Part shown: positions 33,101-39,669 of the stretch, piece after piece
Layout of the letters: the number at the start of each line of letters is the position of its first letter
Position numbering within the stretch: position 1 is the stretch's first letter
Virus record (IMG/VR): IMGVR_UViG_3300025853_000214
Coordinates: 1-40,940 of that record
DNA length: 40,940 nt
Strand: one strand, 5' to 3'
Origin: a virus
The notes under the pieces: generated by a model
The model's input: the letters and a program-made list of their open reading frames with translations, nothing else
What the model was told of the DNA's origin: nothing
Database searches by the model: none
Made by a program: the position numbers and the translations under genes

Positions 33101-36100
33101 CCTGAAATTCTAAACGACACAGGCCCTCTAGACAATAAAATCTTTTTTCTAGAAACTTTATATGCCTCTGTAAGAATATCAAACTGAGCTTTGTTGTCTT
33201 CGTTTACACCAGAAAACTTACTACCATCTTCATTGGGCAATAGTTGTTTTGTGTATATAAGTCCGCCATCCTCTGATCTAACATATTTTTTATTTACTTT
33301 GTCGTAAACTGCCAGTACTATATCAGCGTTTTCCGGTGTAGCTTCTGAACCTGTAAAGAATTCGTCTTGGTTTAATGCATCTATGTCTTTCTGCTCTAAA
33401 CCTGCACTTTCTACATTTCCTCTGTGGAATGCACGAAGTTCATACTTATCATTTCTTATATCAGTAGGTAGTATACTGTCAACAAACTTAAAGAATCTTC
33501 TTTGGTCTAAAGACATGTTCTCCTCACTGGTATCCTCAAACTTATTCTCTACGTCTATACCACCAGTCTTACCATATCCTATATCAAATGCATTAGGTTT
33601 AGTATGTGTCTTATCTTCATTAGAAATAAAGTCAGCTGTTCTACTAGGACCATCTATTGTTACAGCCTCATTAGATTTAGGAGCTGGCGCAATTACACCC
33701 CTGCCCATCACCTGGTCGTATACTCTACCTTCTTCTATAACTATAGCTGAGAGCTTCTTCTGTAAGGCGTTATAGTTTGTACCAAATATAATACTACGCT
33801 GTACTTTCTCCATGCCTTTGTATTTATTATCTAAGGCATCAATCATAGCTGCTTCTCTTTGCTTAGCGGCACGCAATGTTGTTTCTAGTTTTTCTAGCTT
33901 CTCTTCTGTGGCAAAGAACTCGTCCTCCAAGAACCTTTGATCTTCTCTTTTCTTATACAAGTCCTGGAACTCAGAATACATCTTTGGTCTATTTACCAAT
34001 AGATCTGCAAACTCAGGATATTGATTAGCTAGATCAGCTTGTTCATTAGAAAACTCTATAAACTTAGCAGCATCTAGAGGATTTGCTCCTGGATATGTTT
34101 CTTTGAATTTTGTATATGCATTGAAGAACCTGTCTTCCATAAGTATATCCTTCAGCACATCATAATAATTCTTTGCTTTTTGTGCACTATCTTCAAGAAC
34201 AGCTATCTGATCCATCAACTCTTCTAAAGCCTGCTCAGTTCTACTTATAGATCCTTGAGCATTTGTATCTAACTCAGTTCTAGTTGACAGCTTAACGCTA
34301 CCATCAGGCTGTAAGGTGGTGCCTGATATTCCTAATTGTTGTAGGCCTTGTTCTTTTAGTTGTTTTTCTAACTCAAGTCTATCTTCCATAGGAAGCATAA
34401 ATGCAGACTCAGTCTCTTTCAACATCTGATCTAGGAACTTAGCATTCTCTTTTATAAGCTCCGCGTCTTCTTGCAGTTTATCTCTCTTTTCACCAAGCTC
34501 TTGATACAGGGACTCTGCCAGCATCATATCACTCTCTAGTTGGTTTATACTTACAAACCTACCTTTTTCATCACGACGAGTTTCATATCTCTTAAGCTGG
34601 GCTCTCATAGCCTCAGCTCCATAGTTCAGTCTTTTATCTAGTTCCTCTATTTCTTTCTGTATCTCTACTAGTCTTGAGGTATCAGTTTTCTGTATTCTTT
34701 CTATAGCCTCTGCTACTTTACGTCTTTCTATTGCATTCTGATTTAGTATAGATACGCCAGGTCTATAATCACCATTTGACATAATATCATCCATTGATAT
34801 TTTGTCATTAGCATCTTTTACATTATATAAGGTAGTCGGATCTAAGAATCTATAGAACTTTTCTTTACCGTCTTTGCCTAATATTCCAACTTCGTTCTCT
34901 CTGTTTTCATTATAGAACCTTACTTTATCATTCTCTCTAACAGCTTGCTGAGTTGCTACTGCCTGGCGCTCAGCTTCTTCCTTATTATAGTCGTCCATGT
35001 AGTACTCAATCTGCTGGAACGCCTCTCTCTGACCTTCAGGGTCAGTCAGATTATTATATAAATCAATAAACTGCTCACGTCTAGCTCTAAGCATTCTAAG
35101 ATCTCTAAGTGTGGAAAGCATCTCTTCTTGAGATTCTGTTTTAGCAGCTTCGTTAGGATTATTATTTATAAACTGATTCATAATGTCAGCATCCTCACGA
35201 GTGTTCTGACCAAAACCATTTAAAGCACTTTGTTGCAGGGCATCTCTTGCAACTTCTAACTCCGCTCTAGCTTCTGGTGATAGTTTGTCAGGACTACTGT
35301 CTTCTAATGTATCATCCTTTCTAAGCACATCCTCTATCTGTTGTAACTCCCTATTGACTGTAGGAGCCTTTTGACTATATGCAGCATCAAAATCTATAGT
35401 AGTACCAGCTAGCTCGTTTACTCTTTTTTGTAAATCAGCTTCTCTTAAATCTACATTGTCTGCTACAGCTACTGCATGTGTTAGCATGTCTCTTACCTCT
35501 TTTGAATACTGCGCAAACTTTGGGTTATTGTTTATCTGATCATGGGCCTTCTTTATCTTCTTAGCCTTTTCTATTGCAGAATCTACTACTTTATTCTTTC
35601 TATCAGTAAGTTCTTGATCAGTCATAGTAGAGGTATCGTAGCCCATATCTCTTGCAAACTGTTCATTACTAGATTCTCTAACAGCCTCAAAGTCTTCCAT
35701 TACATGCTCAAACAATCCAGCCTGTATTCTAGAATCTACATAGCTATACATCTGATCATTCTCTGCATTTTTATATGCAAACATGTTTTGTTCTGCTAAC
35801 GCCGCATCCATCTCCTGCTGTAAGTTTGTAGCTTTAGAGAAGTTCTCGAAGTTAGTCTGCATGTTCTTTATAGTAGCAGCCGCATTAGGGTTTTTATTTA
35901 GATAATCTACTAATCTATCTGTACGTCTTCTCTTATCCTTCTGCTCTCTGATGGCACCTACGATACCCCCTTGTATTTCAAACTGTCTTTTACCAGTAGT
36001 TTGAGACTTAGCATATGTAGGTATACCCATGGCACCTAGCAAGAACCCTAAACCTATTTCTTTCTGTGTATCTTTAGCTCCGTACGTTTCTATGAATGTA

Positions 36101-37449
36101 TCATCCAAAGATCTTATCAAGTCTAATGCTGCGTTAACACCATGAGGTCTATCCTTTTTAGAATAGTACTCAGCTGATGCGTGCCTACCTGCATTACTTA
36201 ACCATGACTGTCCACCTTCTTCTACAAAACCTTCGTAGAATGGATTCTTAAGAGCGTGGTATGCAGCACTAACGTACTTACCTTTACCCATAGATCTATA
36301 TGCTGCTCTATAAGGAGCTGCTACTTGCTTCCCTGCATCTCTTATGATCTTTCCAAAGCTTCCAGACATAGAACGTGCTCCAGGTCCAAATATTTTTGGG
36401 AACTGTAGCATGTTACCACCACCTACAAGAGCGAGGTTAGTTGTAAATACAGAGTTAGCTGATTGTGTAGCTAGGTCTTTTATAAAAGCTAGCTCTTCAT
36501 CTGTAGGCTGTCTTCCATTCTTAGAAACAAAGTCCTCTACACCGTCTTTTACTACACTGTCTAAGTGATGTCTTGCTTCTACACCTGCCTCATACCCAGC
36601 ACCTGTAACAAGCTGTCTCATTACCTTGGATGCACTCCTAGCTTTTTGCATAGCTGATAGCCCTCCACGAGTTAGCCTGGCAGCATCACCCATCTTATCA
36701 GTTGTCTTTGCAGTTTTACCTGCAATTTTAAATATCTTTTTTGCTTTTGATAGCAAGCTTGCAGTTGCTACAGCTTGTGCAGGAGCTGCGCCACCAAAAC
36801 TTGCAGCGGTAGTAGCTGTCAAAGCCGCCTCTGTTAGGATAGCACCTGCTATAAAAGATAGCCCATTAGTAAAATCATTTGCCCAGAAGTTCCCTGTACC
36901 TAAGCTTTTAAAAAACCCTAAGTCTCTTTCTTCTTTTGCTATATAGTTAGGTAAGTTGTAGTCTAAGGCTTCGTTTATATCATCAAGACCACGTGTAAAC
37001 TCATTATCAAATACAGACTTAAAAGAGTCTGCTGCATCAGCGTCTGTCATTGCATACTTACCCAAACCATGCAAACTTGTAAATATAGTTCCTATACCAC
37101 CAACTGTAGCTGTAGCAGTTTTACCAGCTAGTTTACCTACAGCGTTACCCCACTCTGTAGCATTGCTTTGACCATACGCAGCTAGATCTGTAAGGTCATC
37201 ATTCTCAATATTAATTGGGGCTCTTAGAAAGTCTGGAGTTTCATATAGCTTTGCAGCTCCCTCTGAAGCATCTTCAAATAACTTTTGATCTGCAGATGTT
37301 CTACGAGTAAGACCCATAAAGCTTTGACCTTCAACTGGATCTACGTCCAACGAAGTCTCAGCCTCTTTTGCTTTTGTTAACCCCTCTTCTAAACCTGTAT
37401 CTTTATCTATCTCAGATTTAAACTCCATTAAATTTTTTAGTATACCCAT
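24172..37449 (-). CDS. giant virion RNA polymerase / zincin fusion (4425 aa)
   Basis: This protein of about 490 kDa seems to hold the injected RNA polymerase of a crAss-like phage. From N to C: a start region with Gly/Ala-rich hydrophobic segments (about 195-240), long helical and coiled-coil stretches (about 900-1210), a beta-rich part (about 1300-1800), and a zincin site HEAYH (1981-1985) with a likely third ligand in EEGLAEEF (E2020/E2021). Then comes a long region and the RNA polymerase core: YSPAFIKLSVLPIYPQ around 3050 and AGSDYDIDKLSIF with D3348, D3350, D3352, which fits the Mg-binding DxDxD of two-barrel RNA polymerases. The last 130 residues form a separate alpha/beta domain. In phage phi14:2 the polymerase is one protein of about half this length. 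It would be packaged, injected, possibly self-cleaved, and transcribe early genes. Confidence 0.88.
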   Translation of the reverse strand: MGILKNLMEFKSEIDKDTGLEEGLTKAKEAETSLDVDPVEGQSFMGLTRRTSADQKLFEDASEGAAKLYETPDFLRAPINIENDDLTDLAAYGQSNATEWGNAVGKLAGKTATATVGGIGTIFTSLHGLGKYAMTDADAADSFKSVFDNEFTRGLDDINEALDYNLPNYIAKEERDLGFFKSLGTGNFWANDFTNGLSFIAGAILTEAALTATTAASFGGAAPAQAVATASLLSKAKKIFKIAGKTAKTTDKMGDAARLTRGGLSAMQKARSASKVMRQLVTGAGYEAGVEARHHLDSVVKDGVEDFVSKNGRQPTDEELAFIKDLATQSANSVFTTNLALVGGGNMLQFPKIFGPGARSMSGSFGKIIRDAGKQVAAPYRAAYRSMGKGKYVSAAYHALKNPFYEGFVEEGGQSWLSNAGRHASAEYYSKKDRPHGVNAALDLIRSLDDTFIETYGAKDTQKEIGLGFLLGAMGIPTYAKSQTTGKRQFEIQGGIVGAIREQKDKRRRTDRLVDYLNKNPNAAATIKNMQTNFENFSKATNLQQEMDAALAEQNMFAYKNAENDQMYSYVDSRIQAGLFEHVMEDFEAVRESSNEQFARDMGYDTSTMTDQELTDRKNKVVDSAIEKAKKIKKAHDQINNNPKFAQYSKEVRDMLTHAVAVADNVDLREADLQKRVNELAGTTIDFDAAYSQKAPTVNRELQQIEDVLRKDDTLEDSSPDKLSPEARAELEVARDALQQSALNGFGQNTREDADIMNQFINNNPNEAAKTESQEEMLSTLRDLRMLRARREQFIDLYNNLTDPEGQREAFQQIEYYMDDYNKEEAERQAVATQQAVRENDKVRFYNENRENEVGILGKDGKEKFYRFLDPTTLYNVKDANDKISMDDIMSNGDYRPGVSILNQNAIERRKVAEAIERIQKTDTSRLVEIQKEIEELDKRLNYGAEAMRAQLKRYETRRDEKGRFVSINQLESDMMLAESLYQELGEKRDKLQEDAELIKENAKFLDQMLKETESAFMLPMEDRLELEKQLKEQGLQQLGISGTTLQPDGSVKLSTRTELDTNAQGSISRTEQALEELMDQIAVLEDSAQKAKNYYDVLKDILMEDRFFNAYTKFKETYPGANPLDAAKFIEFSNEQADLANQYPEFADLLVNRPKMYSEFQDLYKKREDQRFLEDEFFATEEKLEKLETTLRAAKQREAAMIDALDNKYKGMEKVQRSIIFGTNYNALQKKLSAIVIEEGRVYDQVMGRGVIAPAPKSNEAVTIDGPSRTADFISNEDKTHTKPNAFDIGYGKTGGIDVENKFEDTSEENMSLDQRRFFKFVDSILPTDIRNDKYELRAFHRGNVESAGLEQKDIDALNQDEFFTGSEATPENADIVLAVYDKVNKKYVRSEDGGLIYTKQLLPNEDGSKFSGVNEDNKAQFDILTEAYKVSRKKILLSRGPVSFRISGKGRGTAVMQKDADGNYVKGAALGRITNDEKKLKKIKVNIATGVTGPDGFTTIQEGGNKYKVVRGMPYAAHKGYPVPLETRTLTDTEIETAVQILAAYGTKLHSTDKDVAAAANIIEGTDVQVRPYLNSLIGFNRRATDSPNSKSFEIYAAREGDVTYLNFGGNKIDIRSLDPNAPADVVNSTDADGNPISTTVDIYNEANVQLLKEFLATKNHNIDKSLLNKPNKPYTSVVVTPEGTQPGVTYDSYNDYLFLQREDGTTPPLTTGIVPMSKDVNNTQIKRTYLKYDYGQSVAQQSPITPVAKTDAPTDLTEGAQEDTGLDTPDMVVGQDYNLTVTKADGSLIGTYEISKGNDNKIIVKSDDVDTNVVKIIDFYNAQKDLSFMGAVSKIKEVSPGLTAGFEISEKNVIVPPKVDAAKQTNPTSVDQAILEAYSAQDSESKQAPSTVDILAKFGGQMEDPTMGPEVQDLLASEVTEQYKAANIPAEIAWFEGKFPNIPIKVIDGLIDGKSYGRTLNAARVLLSDLAQEGTVYHEAYHVVSGRFTTPETKQEIEDAFTRLTGQTENIEEGLAEEFRSYMLVGDKYKIGNKTNKDSNFIKRFFNAIKEFFNTMLGRGPAADRQRLQQFFDSIRDNRFVQPVNNPDFAMSMDKRITLADGSKISVDQSKAITESLTRIMFGHLFNGQVAGFSMADLLDLSSKNNSDAKKQKMQELMNVTYRTYFTNLNKIRQNASAEVQQDIDNLAAMVYHNTTAVTQSVFDFLEQFKVQLEIKENAESTKLRDSYNINENNEINLKDTAPAAVKLLIATLPASRSMKNTNSAYGLGLVDYKPFFNLVLKRLAGTESFADQINKLRELAIEHPEYADIAGTPGPITTLINRLQVTKDASALTANEFKLQRQFRQQFHKFNSEDIIAIYDAENGHVTFMPANADRESALIMSEFRANFKERVQEGKGPFSVDPETGRVVIEPNKAFNVNGRQMTLAKLAGKGANINEADALAILNYMGVEFTNPESLSTKQRMNILSELVPSEGTGILSKLVELGEEGVSIEDIFSRESGAFSRFKKIIDIQADRTEKSVDLQFQTADGKTAYGVITNNFTTNIVGRLNNGRVPEFFIDPETGELMESVKGSIFLEGSMGGMKIGMGTLNGIKKEGNRRGFVYENNSPSRRFRTDFNAVLDGRIPQIRPAEKKSQFVFDLNARNEEGSALIDLMPKTEAEYVGQMSKYLRQEIYKALSNHGNSIDGYNRNKGQLRVFDYVTSVNLQDVGGVGNIDAYMAENKEAIEADLRTHLKTRAEELFRAGIENKLIKLDPENNIKYNVEVSDQILAKNNLDFEKSGTHNSMLEGDVMNMLKKFVMLHEAGNIEQTIAVLGDLGFFKPDSFFKRTSGPHGPKLFADNSVEVNDWLNQNYERLDGKTADGKMRHITYRDVKASITNERFLEYAEAYGADPAAIQIKLETPNVQLDPKTEEVYEILRPYLEFDEADAQGYMTIDEYMEFLERVGNVTPDQRTAYKKVREGQPLSAQEMAVFPPLKPQYYGPTYATGIYSPAFIKLSVLPIYPQLVESIGKGSNLGKMLDDMIDNQVGLAVFESGVKVGKVVGADNASNDFYDESGDYAGIDQANVSELYYDFMGIQVETQNPVKTKVSKGSQQRALLASNAYENGKVVNKEVAAIDKRLQVLENELVDAEFESLKREFGIEDAGNEFTISEEGYEKLTEVLRGEAERRDMSDAYLDGLEEFLSGETRVLDVLGNKPKIENLLYSLVSNRIVNYKTFGGAKVQVSSAGIEVEQRTVYQDKHKYGANVAALQFYRKEDGKVKAMQVMLPHYFKELIGENVTIREDGVYRDGEKIGGKEMLEVYGFRIPTSALNSIEAIEIAGFLPQEAGDAIMVPSEIVVKAGSDYDIDKLSIFLPNYTYNRSKNELNVVPFLTNANSTSTQRVQALRTLNPRKYATLAQQVGLGESVVDKVVAMNKEFAKLKQLDYQNYQNPEVQEVSKQIDNLYKKRKKAPRSQRDSIDFEIGLLEMRRMAKIQDADTGMDVSIQSVKDKISKEFEKIDSQIANAVDKQDIPLERQNATQAIQNQILTNSRKIVLNEANYEQLVRPVGAQRLKDMANVIRGLQGKSNQSPRFSDLLKFEFIQEMGNRFLAGKKALGVAAVANTHQIKAQRAGLALRVDPDFSIGMPAYEMIELEDGSLAIPMGGTRDALGLNYVSEIIGEFINAFVDVSKDPFVFDINGNLTTASTYIAMLRAGVPLEFVSKFMTQPVLFEMVATKTENPATGLGEISKTLQKEHENKAKDIAALSGLPTDFDATVEYTIPAMERMLALGEKARQFEEMSNGMAPEQKAKLLDQFTPQDLIDYHTFQMQAMKKYIDIRDGLTIPMQELSEAVTGDRSGLAPKNRMEAKMQVMKLNTLKAENKFVNLDKYLDESFQKSFEQSLESSSRMFDSLFATTRKADAEFILDSLIVDIINRRDIGNDDKARFAGLVENSLVNYILQTVRTENQQELFKDASRLFQGTKDSPSLARRVMQLKKDTKKSLILNELFPILQTYDPTHPEYATENIKKFNKRLTSFERNALIEDMQVLMEKDPELAKDIVKFIILQSGQQTSPVSFMDLIPAQQYIDIVDPILKKYLAGTKEQSNVNLDNFRLQFYKNNFKNPFVVPQYMKQKVDEATYGFEADTGKTQIPPGLSNKVRIVGARALQIASPNRPPQEFISVEIPDTSLSREQKARLIKAGKKTTIKKLFKLTEDSKANYKTVVKKLSEGKRKEIGNAWTMVWEQITTLGNGMYLQEYGPEGIISMVNSNNITLDGKDHTDKTLDPNVKEMRRGKQTVTGDIFNIAGIPIVPVDQSGTFANGLARVAKAKGLPIAKKFTAKANVISAPTKAQYGEPVDFAIFADSIGKIDTLAKKNPGKTFLLPPLGLEPGNKSTQQEIDSRVVIIKSLLDANPNIKLVIPDSTNPALTAHLDTLRTIFEC

Positions 37450-37450
37450 G

Positions 37451-39667
37451 TTATAGTCCTAATAGTTTTGGATCGTATGTTGTGCTAAAGTAACTTTTTT
37501 CTATAGCCTTATACTGATTGTGTTTTGGATGATCTTGATTACTCTCTATTTCTCTAAGCTCACTTAAACTGCTTATACCCATTTGAGTTCCAATCAAATT
37601 TAGTAAATTATTTTCTATGTTAATTAAATTAGTTAACGTGTAGGCAGCTAAAGCTTGTTGTTTTGATGGAAGTTTTTTATGATCAAACGCCATAGGATCT
37701 TGTACCATTTGCATAATAGTGCTCATATCAAATCCTGCTCGAACTAGTGGAGCTAGTTGCTGCTGTTGTTTTTTATTATTAAAGTCAGCAAACGTCATTT
37801 CACCATGAATTAAAGCATCATAGTCCCCTTCATTACTTTCAAACTGCTGTGAAATTCCTAAACTCTCTGCAATGCTAGACATAAGATCATGATGTTTTGC
37901 ACCTTCACTAACATTTTTAGGTTCCACTGTGTAGAATTTACCTTTATAGTTTAATGTTAAAGTTGCCTGCGTGCCTGTAAACATATCGGGCATAGTAAGT
38001 CCTGCAAATGTTGCACCGCCTTCTGTTCCAACGCTTTCTATTATTTCTTCCATATCGTTTGTGCTAGCAAAAGTACCATCTGCTCTCAAAAAGCTAAAGT
38101 CATTCATAGATAGTTGGCCTCTCATCACATTATTTACTTTATTAAGTTCTGAAGAACCTTCAGGTGCAAAAGCTATTCTATCTGAAGTTTTAATTGAAGC
38201 TGTATTAGTATGATGCTCATATAACTCATCCCCGCCTTTATCTTTATGTATAGTATAATATTGTTCAGCAATCTTTTCAATATTAGCTAAATCATCCTGA
38301 GTGTAGTTAGTGCCAAACATGTCATTAATATCATTAATACCTTTTCCTAGTTGAAGCATTAAATTCTTAAGCTCACCTTTACGCCCTAGCATTGGAGATC
38401 TTACATTTCTAAAGCTAGTACGAGTAAATAGAGTGTTATCTGCAGTATAAATAGATCTCTTAACGTCTCCACCAAAAGCTCTATCAGTGCCAAAGAATGA
38501 TTGATCTGCAACCAACTCCATAAGCAGTGGTTCTATAACCTGATACTTAGAGTTGTCACCCTTAAATAAACCTTGCATTAGCTTGTAAGCATTTTTTGCA
38601 TCTTTACCTGCACTCTTCATAGAGTTAGCGAACATGTTGGTACGCTTATTAGTTATGTTAGCTAGCTGTATCTGAGCATCTCTTTTCTCTTCATTAGTTT
38701 TTGCATCTCGCATTGCATTTAACGCTGCAGCATAATCCTTTTCCACTTGCTCGAATGTGCCCATACCTGCATCAATAGCACTGTTACCTGGTAGTACCAT
38801 TACATTACTAAGATCTCCAAACCCTGATGCACCGCTTTGCTCTGGAGCCTGCATATAAGAAGGAACCATACCTACCTGCTTCTCAGCTACATCTCTCATG
38901 CTTTGTACTATACTGTTGTATGCTTCTTCTTGACTTAGCCCGTCAAGCTGTGTAAGCTTTTTTAGTTCTTGTTGTCCTTCTGATGTTGATATGTATTCTT
39001 CTAGTAAACCTTCAGCTATTCTATCAGCTTTAGCACCACTAACACCCGTCCATCTTTCTAGCAGTCCTAAAATATCACTAGGACCTAGTTCTGATCCAGA
39101 CTTAGCAATGCCTTGTAGCATCTGTTGCTTCTTAGCATCATAGTCCATCATTAACTCTGTACCACCGTGGTATATATTACGAGTCATAGAACCATCTTCA
39201 TTTTGATAAAAAGATTTGTGTGCATCAAAAGCATGCCCAATTATTTCTCCAGTCTCTTCATCTCTAACCACGTTGAAGTCTAGCACTTTTCTACCAGTCT
39301 TCATCTCTATCTCACGAGCAGCTTTTATCTCTGCCTGTCTATTTGCATAAGATTGTGACGCTAGCTTAAGTCCTTCATTCATAGCAAAGTCTTGAGCAAT
39401 ACCATCTACAATAGCACCAGAGTTTTCGTAGTCTCCTACCATAACTGTGTTTGCCATCTTATCATTTATATCAGCTATAGCATTATCCTTTATATACTGA
39501 TCGCCACCACCCACTTGAACGCCAGCTAAGCTTCTCTCTACTAAGTCATGCTTCTGCTTGTTATTATCATAACGCTGTCTTAGTAATTGATTTACTTGTA
39601 CACTTTGTGGGTCTACGTATTGAGATACATAAGGTGTAAGACTATATTTACTATACTTGTTTGCCAT
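37451..39667 (-). CDS. probable virion protein upstream of the RNA polymerase gene (738 aa)
   Basis: I do not recognise a named family. The protein starts MANKYSKYSLTPYVSQYV, followed by a helical Gln/Asn/Lys-rich region, and is soluble with mixed helical and beta parts and no clear membrane helix or catalytic motif. It sits one base upstream of the giant RNA polymerase gene and two bases downstream of another late gene, so all are made from one transcript. In crAss-like phages this place is taken by virion structural or cargo proteins packaged with the polymerase; I infer the same here. The stretch GVQVGGGDQYIKDNAIADIN near residue 50 may be a turn between helices. Confidence 0.75.
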   Translation of the reverse strand: MANKYSKYSLTPYVSQYVDPQSVQVNQLLRQRYDNNKQKHDLVERSLAGVQVGGGDQYIKDNAIADINDKMANTVMVGDYENSGAIVDGIAQDFAMNEGLKLASQSYANRQAEIKAAREIEMKTGRKVLDFNVVRDEETGEIIGHAFDAHKSFYQNEDGSMTRNIYHGGTELMMDYDAKKQQMLQGIAKSGSELGPSDILGLLERWTGVSGAKADRIAEGLLEEYISTSEGQQELKKLTQLDGLSQEEAYNSIVQSMRDVAEKQVGMVPSYMQAPEQSGASGFGDLSNVMVLPGNSAIDAGMGTFEQVEKDYAAALNAMRDAKTNEEKRDAQIQLANITNKRTNMFANSMKSAGKDAKNAYKLMQGLFKGDNSKYQVIEPLLMELVADQSFFGTDRAFGGDVKRSIYTADNTLFTRTSFRNVRSPMLGRKGELKNLMLQLGKGINDINDMFGTNYTQDDLANIEKIAEQYYTIHKDKGGDELYEHHTNTASIKTSDRIAFAPEGSSELNKVNNVMRGQLSMNDFSFLRADGTFASTNDMEEIIESVGTEGGATFAGLTMPDMFTGTQATLTLNYKGKFYTVEPKNVSEGAKHHDLMSSIAESLGISQQFESNEGDYDALIHGEMTFADFNNKKQQQQLAPLVRAGFDMSTIMQMVQDPMAFDHKKLPSKQQALAAYTLTNLINIENNLLNLIGTQMGISSLSELREIESNQDHPKHNQYKAIEKSYFSTTYDPKLLGL

Positions 39668-39669
39668 AA

